From the NCBI RefSeq assembly GCF_014524545.1, contig NZ_CP053557.1, forward strand, positions 2,009,501 to 2,073,500: a stretch of 64,000 nucleotides of DNA, read 5' to 3'. The notes under the pieces are model-generated. The model worked only from the letters and a program-made list of their open reading frames with translations, was not told the DNA's origin and did no database searches. Positions 45,505 through 54,223 of this stretch are shown piece by piece. The stretch is from Exiguobacterium sp. Helios (lineage in GTDB: Bacteria > Bacillota > Bacilli > Exiguobacteriales > Exiguobacteriaceae). A program made the translations under genes and the position numbers. The stretch's first letter is position 1. Each line of letters opens with the position of its first letter.

Positions 45505-46638
45505 TTATTCTTTTGAATCCGATTCTTTCTCAGCAAGATCAGCAACTGAAAATCCTTCGTTTTGATCCGTATACTGAGAATAGTCATCTTCCGACGATTC
45601 TTCCTGCTCCAGCACACGTGTTGACAAGGAAATCTTATGCTCCGCAAGATGCACTTCAAGAACTTTTGCTTCAATTTCCTGACCTTCTTCAAGCACTTCT
45701 GACGGCGACCCGATGTGACGGTTCGCGATTTGCGAAATGTGAAGCAGTCCTTCCACCTGTGGCGCTAGTTCAACAAACGCACCGAATTGGACGATTCGAC
45801 GGACACGTCCTTTGACGATATCTCCCGCTTCGATTTTACCTTCCATCTGTTGCCATGGACCCGGCTGCGTTTCTTTAATCGAAAGTTTTACTTTTTCCGT
45901 ATCGCGGTCGACACCAAGTACTTTCACTTCGACTTGTTGTCCTTCCGTGACGATATCAGACGGCCGTTCCACACGATGATGTGCCATTTCAGAAATGTGG
46001 ACTAAACCATCCACACCGCCAATATCAACGAACGCACCGAAATCCGTTAAGCGTTGAACCGTTCCTTCTAAAATCTGGCCCACTTCGAGCTGCTCGAGGG
46101 TTTCTTTTTTCTTCGCATTCAGTTCGCCTTCGACAACGGCTTTATGCGAGAGAATGACACGATTTTTTTCTTGATCCAGTTCGACGACTTTAACAGCAAT
46201 CGTTCGACCAATATAATCCGAAAAGTCTTCCACGTAATGTCGTTCTACAAGAGAAGCCGGAATGAATCCACGAACACCGATATCGACGACAAGTCCGCCT
46301 TTGACGATATCTTTTACAACAACATCAAAAATTTCACCTGATGCGTATTTCGCTTCGACTTTTTCCCATGCCTGCAAGGCATCCACTTCACGTTTGGAAA
46401 CAACTACTTCTTCATCTGTTATTTTCTTGACCTTTACTTGTAGTTCATCACCGACTTTGAGCGCACCTTGAATGTCATCCAAGTGGAGACTCGATACTTC
46501 GCTAATCGGCAGGATTGCTTCTGTCTTATATCCGATATCAATGAGTGCTTGCTTGTCTTCAATCTTCACGACCGTTCCGGTTATCACCTGGTCCCGATGA
46601 ATTTCAAAATCAGGCATATCTTTCATTTCTTCGACCAT
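45505..46638 (-). CDS. rpsA: S1 RNA-binding domain protein (ribosomal protein S1 homologue, YpfD)
   Basis: A 377-residue RNA-binding protein with four S1 domains at about 16-85, 103-168, 189-256 and 274-342 (typical strands GTVQRLTDFGAFVDIGGVDG and GRVRRIVQFGAFVELAPQVE). Firmicute versions are shorter than the six-domain E. coli S1, and their ribosomal role is uncertain. The acidic tail ends EKESDSKE. AGGAGG precedes the ATG by 10 nt. Downstream of cmk and plsC. Confidence 0.92.
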   Translation of the reverse strand: MVEEMKDMPDFEIHRDQVITGTVVKIEDKQALIDIGYKTEAILPISEVSSLHLDDIQGALKVGDELQVKVKKITDEEVVVSKREVDALQAWEKVEAKYASGEIFDVVVKDIVKGGLVVDIGVRGFIPASLVERHYVEDFSDYIGRTIAVKVVELDQEKNRVILSHKAVVEGELNAKKKETLEQLEVGQILEGTVQRLTDFGAFVDIGGVDGLVHISEMAHHRVERPSDIVTEGQQVEVKVLGVDRDTEKVKLSIKETQPGPWQQMEGKIEAGDIVKGRVRRIVQFGAFVELAPQVEGLLHISQIANRHIGSPSEVLEEGQEIEAKVLEVHLAEHKISLSTRVLEQEESSEDDYSQYTDQNEGFSVADLAEKESDSKE

Positions 46639-46731
46639 TCCAACACAACCTCCTCACGATGAGTACAAGAAACGTATGAATACGTTTATCCTTCTTCTAA
46701 CTTCTTACAATTCTGACTATTTGTCAAGGCA

Positions 46732-47331
46732 TTACGCGTGATTGAAGTAGACGGTTTTGATTTCTTCCAAAATCCGTTCGGAAATCGCCTTCGCCGCCCC
46801 TCGCTGATCTCTTAAATCCGCAATGTCAACCGGTTTTCCGATGGCAACGCGCATTCTTCGGAACGGACGGTAATCCCCGATGATTGCAATCGGTAAGATT
46901 TGGGCCGGTGAACGCAAAGCGAAGAATCCGACGCCGGGTTGGGCTGATGTAAACTCTCCTGGTGCCGATCGGGTCCCTTCCGGAAAAATTCCGACCGTTT
47001 CATCCGAATTTAACAATTCAATCGTCCGCTTCAGTGCTTGGCGATCACCTTGTCCGCGACCGACCGGATAGGTTCCGGCTGAAATCATGATTTGCTTGAG
47101 AACCGGGATATTGAACAATTCTTCTTTCGCCATGTAGCGTACGGAGCGGCTGGTCGGAATAGCACTGACTAAAAAGACCGGGTCCCAGTTGGAACTGTGG
47201 TTGGCACAGACTAAGAGTGATCCGTCAGACGGAATATTTTCCTTCCCCGTCACTTTTAAACGGAAGACCGTTTTAGCAATCATCAGGACGATGAATCGTG
47301 CTAATCGATAAACAAATTCGTTCTTTTTCAT
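46732..47331 (-). CDS. plsC: 1-acyl-sn-glycerol-3-phosphate acyltransferase
   Basis: A 199-residue membrane-associated acyltransferase making phosphatidic acid. The catalytic HxxxxD is His45-Asp50 in NHSSNWD; the second block is GIFPEGTRS. An N-terminal hydrophobic helix (FIVLMIAKTVFRL) anchors it. Its ATG overlaps the cmk stop (ATGA). Confidence 0.93.
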   Translation of the reverse strand: MKKNEFVYRLARFIVLMIAKTVFRLKVTGKENIPSDGSLLVCANHSSNWDPVFLVSAIPTSRSVRYMAKEELFNIPVLKQIMISAGTYPVGRGQGDRQALKRTIELLNSDETVGIFPEGTRSAPGEFTSAQPGVGFFALRSPAQILPIAIIGDYRPFRRMRVAIGKPVDIADLRDQRGAAKAISERILEEIKTVYFNHA

Positions 47332-47999
47332 TTCAGGACACCTTCTGCAAGTTCAGTTAACCGGGCGACGACCTGATCAATGTTCAATTCTGTCGTGTCG
47401 AGGTAAATGGCATCTTCTGCTTGCTTAAGCGGCGAAACCTTCCGTTCGCTATCCCGCTGATCGCGCAGGGCGATTTCTTCCTGCAATGCTTCTAAGTCGC
47501 TGTCTATTCCACGGGCGACATTCTCACGGTGACGGCGGCTCGCTCGTTCTTCGACCGATGCCGTCAGAAAGACTTTCAGTTCGGCTTCAGGCAAGACGAC
47601 CGTCCCGATGTCACGACCGTCCATGACGATCCCCCCATGTTCCGCCAGTTTGCGTTGGGCAATGACAAGCGCCGACCGGACTTCTGCTTGGCGGGCGACA
47701 AACGAAACGTTATTCGTCACTTCATTCGTTCGAATCGCTTCCGTCACTTCCCGTTCTCCGATGAAGACCCGTTGTCCGTGTTCTCCCGGTGTCAGACGAA
47801 GATCGAGTGATTTCATCAATTCTCCAAGGACCGGTCCATCTTCTAAATCAAGCCCCTGTTCTAACGCGGCAAGCGTGACGGCACGATACATGGCTCCTGT
47901 ATCGATGTACACATAATCGAGATGTGCTGCTAATTGTTTGGCAATCGTACTTTTCCCGGCTCCTGCTGGTCCGTCTAAGGCAATTTGAATATTCTTCAT
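47328..47999 (-). CDS. cmk: Cytidylate kinase
   Basis: A 223-residue NMP kinase phosphorylating CMP and dCMP. P-loop GPAGAGKSTIAK near the start; YIDTGAMYRAVT, VMDGRDIGTVVLP and ASVEERASRRHRE are typical. The ATG at 47999 is used: it gives KNIQIALDG, and AAGGA lies upstream; the extension to 48029 is rejected. cmk-plsC-rpsA form one coupled unit. Confidence 0.96.
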   Translation of the reverse strand: MKNIQIALDGPAGAGKSTIAKQLAAHLDYVYIDTGAMYRAVTLAALEQGLDLEDGPVLGELMKSLDLRLTPGEHGQRVFIGEREVTEAIRTNEVTNNVSFVARQAEVRSALVIAQRKLAEHGGIVMDGRDIGTVVLPEAELKVFLTASVEERASRRHRENVARGIDSDLEALQEEIALRDQRDSERKVSPLKQAEDAIYLDTTELNIDQVVARLTELAEGVLK

Positions 48000-48076
48000 G
48001 AGTGATTTCGTTCCTTCCATCATCACCAACGTAAGTGGTGTATAGTATCGACCGTTATCATAGCAAAAAAAAGCCC

Positions 48077-48733
48077 TTACGTGAATGGATTCGTTCCACG
48101 TCGTGAATTTTTCATTTGCGCTTGGTAACAGTGCCGTAAGACCAGTTCACGACTTCGGTCATTGATCCGAGTAAACTGAAAGGCTAATTCATAACGGGCT
48201 TCTCTCGGGTCAACACGGACGAGTTCTGCCAAAACATCGACTGTATGTGTCACACCGTCTCCCGTCGGCAGTAAAAAGGTTAATTCCAGCTCTTCCTTCA
48301 CTTCAATTGGAATTTGATTAGCCAATACTAAAATTCCGCCTGCCGATAAATCGAGCGTCACAGAAGTGAACGGTTCAAAAGCCGTTTTATGTGGATGAAC
48401 AGCTACATCCAATAATTGAGGCACGCGGACGAACTGTCGGCGCTGGACACGCTGAATCATGTCTTCTTTTGGTCGACGTAACGCATACCGTTGACCTCGT
48501 AACGGATCATTTTGACGTTCGACGACTTCCGTCTCAAATCCATACAGCTTTCCTTTTTCCTTAAAAAAGTAAAATCCGACTTGTTCTTGATCCGACAAGA
48601 TAAAAGTTTTTAACGTCGAGACTTCACTTGGTGCCTCAATCCAAATCAGTCGGTTCGTCACGGCTGTCACTTTCGTTCGCCCTTGCCGGTCCTCTTGATT
48701 GGTCAACATGACTAAATCTCCAGTTTCTATCAT
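48077..48733 (-). CDS. ypfA: PilZ domain c-di-GMP receptor (YpfA/MotI-like)
   Basis: A 218-residue protein with an N-terminal YcgR-like domain and a PilZ domain. The c-di-GMP motifs are RRQFVR (98-103) and D128-L-S130-A-G-G133, both intact. In B. subtilis YpfA (MotI/DgrA) binds MotA when loaded with c-di-GMP and stops the flagellar motor. A similar brake is inferred here, consistent with cheR nearby. The gene lies between prsW and cmk; the sleB and ypeB germination genes found between these in B. subtilis are absent. Confidence 0.88.
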   Translation of the reverse strand: MIETGDLVMLTNQEDRQGRTKVTAVTNRLIWIEAPSEVSTLKTFILSDQEQVGFYFFKEKGKLYGFETEVVERQNDPLRGQRYALRRPKEDMIQRVQRRQFVRVPQLLDVAVHPHKTAFEPFTSVTLDLSAGGILVLANQIPIEVKEELELTFLLPTGDGVTHTVDVLAELVRVDPREARYELAFQFTRINDRSRELVLRHCYQAQMKNSRRGTNPFT

Positions 48734-48758
48734 CTTACTCTCTCCCAGCCCATTCTAT

Positions 48759-49418
48759 TCAGTTACTTTTTCTATTGTGGCGTTGGTTCAAACGATTCGC
48801 ACTTCGAATTTGATACAGACCGACTGTCCATAATCCAATCATAAATAAAATCGGCACAATAGATATCCCACCATTTTCCAATATTAACAAATTAAAGATA
48901 GTGTGTACAATCATCGGAACAAAAATCGATAATCCGAGCCAACGATACGGATGATTCGAAAACTTAGCTTTTCCCATAAAAAATCCCATGATGACTGCAA
49001 ATAAAGCATGTCCTGAGACCGGTAAAAACGCACGGAAAATCATATGTTCAACCGTCCCATTGACCATTAAATATAAAATATTTTCCAGTGTCGCAAATCC
49101 TAAGGAACAAGCGACTGCATAAATGATACCGTCATAATAGTCATTAAACCGCTGATGGATATAGACGGTATAAAACACAACAAACCATTTTGCAAATTCT
49201 TCCGTCACGGCAGAACGAACCAATTGAATCGGTTCCAGTCCTCCAAACTCATTTTGAATGATGTATTCGATGAACATTAAAGGAAAAACAAGAAGTATCC
49301 CGAAAATAAAACTACGTAGGATATACCCTACGGGCTCTGATTCATGTTCGTGGCGCAGATAAAAATATGTCAACAATGCAATTCCTGGGGCAATTCCTGA
49401 GAAAACGATTGGTAACAC
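48759..49418 (-). CDS. prsW: PrsW-family intramembrane protease
   Basis: A 219-residue polytopic membrane protease. The conserved blocks are VTEEFAKWFVVFYTVY (catalytic Glu-Glu), SGHALFAVIMGFFMGKA (His) and IVHTIFNLLI (His). In B. subtilis PrsW starts the RsiW cleavage cascade releasing sigma-W under envelope stress. Position next to ypdA-type genes and ypfA agrees with that homologue. Target here is inferred. Confidence 0.92.
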   Translation of the reverse strand: MLPIVFSGIAPGIALLTYFYLRHEHESEPVGYILRSFIFGILLVFPLMFIEYIIQNEFGGLEPIQLVRSAVTEEFAKWFVVFYTVYIHQRFNDYYDGIIYAVACSLGFATLENILYLMVNGTVEHMIFRAFLPVSGHALFAVIMGFFMGKAKFSNHPYRWLGLSIFVPMIVHTIFNLLILENGGISIVPILFMIGLWTVGLYQIRSANRLNQRHNRKSN

Positions 49419-49481
49419 GTCTCCTCCCCCTTCCTATTCTCTTAGAATAAAGGTTTCTGTCGAAAAAGAAAACAGCACCCA

Positions 49482-49509
49482 TTGTTTCTCTGGAAAAAAA
49501 GGGTACAAT
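49482..49509 (+). promoter_or_regulatory. Candidate sigma-A promoter of ansA
   Basis: TTGTTT (49482-49487) and TACAAT (49504-49509) at 16 bp spacing. It would start transcription near 49516, at or just before the micro-ORF preceding ansA. Confidence 0.45.
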
Positions 49510-49513
49510 GTTA

Positions 49514-49570
49514 ATGAAAATGACGGGAAAGAAGGTGAAGGTTGCTCGTTTTACGACGACGACTACTTAA
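49514..49570 (+). CDS. Micro-ORF fused by TAATG to ansA (possible coupling peptide)
   Basis: An 18-codon reading frame, ATG AAA ATG ACG..., ends with five Thr codons and a TAA whose last A is the first base of the ansA ATG. Alternative starts are ATG 49520 and GTG 49535. ansA itself has no Shine-Dalgarno (TTTTACGACGACGACTACTTA precedes it) and no other in-frame start, so ribosomes may reach it by termination-reinitiation from this frame. AAAGGG lies 10 nt before ATG 49514, but a promoter -10 overlaps it. Speculative. Confidence 0.4.
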   Translation: MKMTGKKVKVARFTTTTT

Positions 49571-50538
49571 TGAAAAAACTACTTTTGATTCATACCGGAG
49601 GCACCATCGCCATGGCGCAAAACCATTCCGGTCACGTTTTACCTAATGAAATCAATCCGCTGGATGCCTCATTGCCCAAAGCGACCGACATTGCTGACAT
49701 TACAACACGTCACTTTTCCAATCTGCCGTCTCCGCATATCACACCAGAAATCATGTTACGACTTGCTCACTTCATCGGTAAGGAATTACAGGATGGCTCG
49801 TATGACGGCGTCGTCATCACACACGGCACGGATACGTTAGAGGAAACAGCATACTTTCTCCAGCTCACGATCGGAGCGCCTATCCCGATCGTTTTGACTG
49901 GTGCGATGCGTTCTTCCAATGAGGTCGGATCAGACGGTGAATTTAATTTGATTACCGCCTTACGGGTGGCCGTCAGTAAGGCTGCTCAAGACAAAGGGGT
50001 CCTCGTCGTCTTCAACGGGGAAATCCACTCTGCGTTTAACGTCACAAAAACTCATACCTCTTCAGTCGATACTTTTAAATCCGTCCATTTCGGAAATCTG
50101 GGTATGGTGACGAAAGATCATGTTTACTTATTTAACACACCGCTTCTCAAACCGACCCATATGGTGACACAATTGAGCAAACGCGTTGCCGTCCTCAAAG
50201 TCTATGCCGGGATGGAGCCTGATTTACTGCTTGCGGTCAGCGAACTCGGTTACGATGGCCTTGTGCTAGAAGTACTCGGTCAAGGAAACGTGCCGCCGAG
50301 CCTGGTAGATGCGATTCAGACACTGACACAACAAATGCCGATCGTTATCGTCAGTCGTTGTTTCAACGGGATCGTCCAGGATGTATACGGGTATACCGGG
50401 GGCGGACAACAATTAAAAGAACTCGGTGTGATTTTCTCAAATGGACTGAATTCTCAAAAAGCACGGTTGAAATTAATGATCGAACTTGAGATTAGTGCGA
50501 CGCACCATGCTTTGGAAGAATCTTTCCGCGTCGAATAG
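49570..50538 (+). CDS. ansA: L-asparaginase, type I (cytoplasmic)
   Basis: A 322-residue enzyme hydrolysing asparagine to aspartate and ammonia. The two active-site Thr motifs are HTGGTIAM (about residues 8-15, Thr12) and VITHGTDTLEETAYFL (about 82-97). No signal peptide, so cytoplasmic. It is the only plus-strand gene between prsW and ypdA. It lacks its own ribosome binding site and is preceded by an overlapping micro-ORF. Confidence 0.95.
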   Translation: MKKLLLIHTGGTIAMAQNHSGHVLPNEINPLDASLPKATDIADITTRHFSNLPSPHITPEIMLRLAHFIGKELQDGSYDGVVITHGTDTLEETAYFLQLTIGAPIPIVLTGAMRSSNEVGSDGEFNLITALRVAVSKAAQDKGVLVVFNGEIHSAFNVTKTHTSSVDTFKSVHFGNLGMVTKDHVYLFNTPLLKPTHMVTQLSKRVAVLKVYAGMEPDLLLAVSELGYDGLVLEVLGQGNVPPSLVDAIQTLTQQMPIVIVSRCFNGIVQDVYGYTGGGQQLKELGVIFSNGLNSQKARLKLMIELEISATHHALEESFRVE

Positions 50539-50547
50539 AAGAACAGA

Positions 50548-50585
50548 CAACAAAGGGAGGGGCTATGAACGCCTCTCCCTTTGTG
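50548..50585 (+). terminator. Hairpin between convergent ansA and ypdA
   Basis: ACAAAGGGAG and CTCCCTTTGT pair, extended by GGC/GCC, just after the ansA stop. The trailing sequence (GTGCATATAC) lacks a strong T run, so termination efficiency is uncertain. Confidence 0.6.
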
Positions 50586-50595
50586 TGCATATACA

Positions 50596-51585
50596 TTATG
50601 ATCGTGCAGTTTCTTGTTTCAGACGATACAGAAGACTGTCTGCAATCAATTCACCATGGAATCGTCCGTTTTCGATGAAGATTTTATTGGCATCATATCC
50701 AGCTGCAACAACACCAGCGATATAGATGCCGTCGATGTTCGACTCCATCGTCGCTTCATCAAATACAGGGATTCCTGTTTCTGAATCGATTTCAATTCCG
50801 GCATCGGCGAACAGTCCGATATCCGGTGTATAACCCGTCATCGCGAAGACAAAATCAGCTTTGACGGCCAACTGTTCACCGTGAACAGAATATAACACTT
50901 CCGCATTCGTAATTTCTTCGATTGTTGCGTCAAACACCATCGTCACTTTTTCTGCCCGGACCAGGGATTCAAAATTCGGCAGGACCCATGGTTTAATCGA
51001 CGGACTATACGATTCGCCGCGATACAACATGGTCACACGGGCACCTGCTTTTTCAAGTTCAATTGCTGCATCGACACTCGAATTCTTCCCACCGATTACG
51101 ACAACATCCTGGCCATAAAACGGATGACCTTCTTTGAAGTAATGGAAAACGTGTGGCAACTCTTCGCCCGGTATATTCATCTTATTCGGCAGTCCATAAT
51201 AACCGGTCGCGAGAACAACCGATTTAGCTTCCCGTGTCACGACTTGCTGACTGCGAAGCGAAGTCACGTTAAACCCGCCGTTGATGCGCGCGACGTGTTG
51301 AACCGTCTCAAATGGTCGCACGGTAACTTCTTTTCGCCGTACTACTTCCCGGTAATAGACGAGTGCATCTTGTCGTTTCGGTTTCAATTCTTTATTAATA
51401 AAAGGCACACCGCCGATTTCCAGCTTTTCACTACTTGAAAAAAACGTCTGGTGTGTCGGGTACTGATAAATGGCTTCCACGATATTTCCTTTTTCAATGA
51501 CTTCGACGGACAATCCCCGTTCCTGCATTTCAATTGCAGCTGATAACCCACAAGGTCCTGCGCCGATGACGATACAATCCAACAT
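50596..51585 (-). CDS. ypdA: YpdA, bacillithiol disulfide reductase
   Basis: A 329-residue thioredoxin reductase-like flavoprotein that reduces bacillithiol disulfide with NADPH. The FAD motif is VIGAGPCGLSAA; its Cys is the conserved YpdA cysteine. The NADPH motif is VVVIGGKNSSVDAAIEL, and a final FAD contact is NIDGIYIAGVVAAGYDANK. It lacks the CxxC of true thioredoxin reductase. gudB is next to it, as in B. subtilis. bshA in this window makes the first intermediate of the same thiol. Confidence 0.92.
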   Translation of the reverse strand: MLDCIVIGAGPCGLSAAIEMQERGLSVEVIEKGNIVEAIYQYPTHQTFFSSSEKLEIGGVPFINKELKPKRQDALVYYREVVRRKEVTVRPFETVQHVARINGGFNVTSLRSQQVVTREAKSVVLATGYYGLPNKMNIPGEELPHVFHYFKEGHPFYGQDVVVIGGKNSSVDAAIELEKAGARVTMLYRGESYSPSIKPWVLPNFESLVRAEKVTMVFDATIEEITNAEVLYSVHGEQLAVKADFVFAMTGYTPDIGLFADAGIEIDSETGIPVFDEATMESNIDGIYIAGVVAAGYDANKIFIENGRFHGELIADSLLYRLKQETARS

Positions 51586-51659
51586 ATCTCTTTCGCCTCT
51601 TCCGCTTGCTTTTTTTTCATCTTAGCAAATCTTTCCGGCCGAAGAAAGAAATAACCATA

Positions 51660-51693
51660 CAAAAAAAGCTCACTTCACTTAGAAGTGAGCTTG
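51660..51693 (-). terminator. Intrinsic terminator after gudB
   Basis: AAGCTCACTTC (51666-51676) pairs perfectly with GAAGTGAGCTT (51682-51692), followed by TTTTTTT on the minus strand. Confidence 0.95.
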
Positions 51694-51700
51694 ACTTAGA

Positions 51701-52966
51701 TTAAACCCAACCACGGAATCGTGACGCTTCCGCCATTTTCCGGACACCTACCATGTATGCCGCAAGTCGCATGTCGACATTTCTTGTCTGAGCCGTTTGA
51801 TACACCTGGTTAAAGGAATTCACGAGCACTTTTTCAAGTTTTTCATGCACTTCTTCTTCCGTCCAGTAGTATCCTTGATTATTTTGAACCCATTCAAAGT
51901 AAGAGACTGTTACGCCACCACTTGAAGCGAGAACGTCCGGAACAATCAAAATATCACGTTCCGCTAAAATCTTCGTCGCTTCGTTCGTCGTTGGACCGTT
52001 CGCCGCTTCGACCACGATACTCGCTTTAATGTCATGGGCGTTGTCTTCTGTGATTTGATTTTCAATGGCTGCCGGGACTAAAATATCACATTCCAGTTCC
52101 AACAACTCTTTATTCGAAATCGTATTTTTGAAAAGGGTCGTCACAGTACCAAATGAATCGCGACGATCGAGTAGATACGGAATATCAAGACCGTTCGGAT
52201 CGTGTAATGCTCCGTATGCATCACTGATGGCGATGACTTTCGCACCGAGGTCATGCATGAACTTCGATAAGAAGCTTCCGGCGTTACCGAATCCCTGAAC
52301 GACGACACGTGCCCCTTCAAGCGTGATTCCTTTTTTGGCAGCCGCTTCTCGAATCATGATGGCGACACCTTTTGCCGTTGCCGTCTCACGACCATGGGAA
52401 CCTCCAAGCACTAATGGTTTCCCTGTAATGAAGCCTGGTGAGTTGAATTCATCGATTCGACTGTACTCATCCATCATCCACGCCATGATTTGTGAATTCG
52501 TGAAGACGTCCGGTGCCGGAATATCTTTCGTCGGACCAACGATTTGACTGATGGCACGAACATATCCGCGACTTAACCGTTCAATTTCACGGAAACTCAT
52601 TTCACGTGGGTCACAGATGATTCCGCCCTTCCCCCCGCCGTAAGGTAAATCGACGATTCCTGCCTTGAGACTCATCCAGACGGACAATGCCTTGACTTCG
52701 ACTTCCGTTACGTTAGGATGGAAACGAATTCCACCTTTCGTCGGACCGACGGCATCATTATGCTGAGCACGGTAACCGGTAAAGATTTTGGTCGATCCGT
52801 CATCCATTCGAACCGGAATCCGGACTGTCAACATCCGAAGTGGTTCTTTCAACAGTTCATACATCTCGTCTGGGTAACCAAGTTTTTCAAGTGCTTCCTT
52901 GACGATTTCTTGTGTTGCTTCGAGTACATTCTTGCGATGATTTGCGTGTTGTTGGTCAGTGATCAT
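51701..52966 (-). CDS. gudB: NAD-specific glutamate dehydrogenase
   Basis: A 421-residue hexameric-type dehydrogenase converting glutamate to 2-oxoglutarate and ammonia. Active-site segments are [11 protein letters not shown] and [10 protein letters not shown] (catalytic Lys). The Rossmann motif is [12 protein letters not shown], and [10 protein letters not shown] lies near the end. The ATG at 52966 has GGAGG 9 nt upstream; the extension to 52993 is rejected. A consensus cre lies upstream of its promoter, suggesting CcpA control, as expected for a glutamate catabolic gene. Confidence 0.96.
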   Translation of the reverse strand: MITDQQHANHRKNVLEATQEIVKEALEKLGYPDEMYELLKEPLRMLTVRIPVRMDDGSTKIFTGYRAQHNDAVGPTKGGIRFHPNVTEVEVKALSVWMSLKAGIVDLPYGGGKGGIICDPREMSFREIERLSRGYVRAISQIVGPTKDIPAPDVFTNSQIMAWMMDEYSRIDEFNSPGFITGKPLVLGGSHGRETATAKGVAIMIREAAAKKGITLEGARVVVQGFGNAGSFLSKFMHDLGAKVIAISDAYGALHDPNGLDIPYLLDRRDSFGTVTTLFKNTISNKELLELECDILVPAAIENQITEDNAHDIKASIVVEAANGPTTNEATKILAERDILIVPDVLASSGGVTVSYFEWVQNNQGYYWTEEEVHEKLEKVLVNSFNQVYQTAQTRNVDMRLAAYMVGVRKMAEASRFRGWV

Positions 52967-53021
52967 TCCAACGTTCCTCCCCATAAGTGGCATCCCCTAT
53001 GCCGTTTCCTTGTTCGGATAA

Positions 53022-53050
53022 AGTATACCTTTTTCCGAGCCGTAATGAAA
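53022..53050 (-). promoter_or_regulatory. Candidate sigma-A promoter of gudB
   Basis: On the minus strand TTTCAT (53045-53050) and TATACT (53022-53027) at 17 bp spacing, about 55 nt before the gudB start. Confidence 0.5.
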
Positions 53051-53066
53051 GGGGTTGTCACCATAT

Positions 53067-53081
53067 TTGTAAGCGCTTTCT
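53067..53081. promoter_or_regulatory. Catabolite-responsive element (cre) upstream of gudB
   Basis: TTGTAAGCGCTTTCT is a near-perfect palindrome around CG and fits the cre pattern. It lies 17 bp upstream of the gudB -35, between ddl and gudB. Upstream placement is compatible with either activation or repression by CcpA. Confidence 0.7.
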
Positions 53082-53097
53082 AACATCTACTTCATTT

Positions 53098-54045
53098 TCA
53101 CTTTTTTTTGCTTGCCGATTCACTTTGATGACGCGTAATCGCCAGTTCAATAAATGTTTCGACCAGTTCCGGATAGTCGATTCCGACAGCTCGCGCACCA
53201 TCTGGGAACAGACTCGTAGAGGTCATCCCCGGTAACGTATTCGTTTCCAGAATAACCGGTGCCCCTTCATCGGGAACAAGGAAATCGGACCGCGAATAAC
53301 CGGCGCATCCTAACACTTGATGGGCTAAAACGGCCCATTCCTGTAAGATTTGTGTCGTCTTGTCGTTAAACTGCGCCGGACAGATATGTTTCGATCCACC
53401 GATTGCATATTTTGACTCGTAGTCATAAAATTCATTTTTCGGAATGATCTCAATGACCGGCAAGGCTTTTTCTTGTCCTTTCGCCCCGAGAACCGGCACT
53501 GTAACTTCACGCCCTTTGATGAATTGTTCAATCAAAACAGCATCATCCGCCTGGAATGCCAGTTCGATGCCTTGACGCAGCATCTGTTCGTCCGTCGCAA
53601 TCGTTAAACCATTCGAAGAGCCTTCTTGTGCCGGCTTGACGACACAAGGGAATTGCTTGTCCCATTGTTTGACTTTTTGTTCGATGTCGTCCCCTCGCTC
53701 GACCAATACATCCCGTGCAATTCGAATGCCTGCTTTTTCGAAATGTACCTTTGAGCGCGCCTTGTCCATCGCTAACGCTGACGCCAATACTCCTGAACCT
53801 GTATATGGAATGCCTGCCATCTCTAGTAGTGCTTGGACACGACCATCTTCACCAAACTTGCCGTGAAGGGCAATGACAGCGGCCTCGACTTGTAGATTTA
53901 AGATTTCCTCTGCACGCTCTGGATGAAAGTCGACGGCAACGACTTCATGCCCTTTACTTTCCAGCGCATTAATTACCGATTTCCCACTATTTAATGAAAC
54001 TTCACGTTCACCAGAAATTCCGCCAAACAATACTGCCACTTTCAT
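53098..54045 (-). CDS. ddl: D-alanine--D-alanine ligase
   Basis: A 315-residue ATP-grasp enzyme making the D-Ala-D-Ala end of peptidoglycan precursors. Features are VLFGGISGEREVSLNSG, LHGKFGEDGRVQALLEM, IPYTGSGVLASALAMDK, VVKPAQEGSSNGL, GYSRSDFL and LETNTLPGMTSTSLFP. The ATG at 54045 has GGAG 8 nt upstream; the GTG at 54054 is part of that site. Functionally linked to ponA through cell-wall synthesis. Confidence 0.96.
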   Translation of the reverse strand: MKVAVLFGGISGEREVSLNSGKSVINALESKGHEVVAVDFHPERAEEILNLQVEAAVIALHGKFGEDGRVQALLEMAGIPYTGSGVLASALAMDKARSKVHFEKAGIRIARDVLVERGDDIEQKVKQWDKQFPCVVKPAQEGSSNGLTIATDEQMLRQGIELAFQADDAVLIEQFIKGREVTVPVLGAKGQEKALPVIEIIPKNEFYDYESKYAIGGSKHICPAQFNDKTTQILQEWAVLAHQVLGCAGYSRSDFLVPDEGAPVILETNTLPGMTSTSLFPDGARAVGIDYPELVETFIELAITRHQSESASKKK

Positions 54046-54078
54046 CTTGTTCACTCCTTCATCTTACGTTCAATGCTT

Positions 54079-54087
54079 ATCATACCA
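54079..54087 (-). promoter_or_regulatory. Candidate extended -10 promoter of ddl
   Basis: On the minus strand TGGTATGAT gives TG-n-TATGAT (hexamer 54079-54084), about 35 nt before the ddl start; the -35 at 17 bp is a T run. Confidence 0.5.
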
Positions 54088-54138
54088 TCACTTTTTGTAT
54101 GAAAAAACACAAAATGGTCGCAAGAATCGTCCAGACAC

Positions 54139-54182
54139 ATAAAAAGTCACTTCCCGAATGCATTCGGTGAAGTGACTTTTTA
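54139..54182 (-). terminator. Intrinsic terminator after the MecA-family gene
   Basis: AAAAAGTCACTTC (54141-54153) pairs with GAAGTGACTTTTT (54169-54181), extended by CCGAATGCATTCGG. T runs occur on both strands. Confidence 0.92.
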
Positions 54183-54223
54183 GCTACACCTTGACGATTC
54201 CCGATTAAAATGGGTCATCCGAA

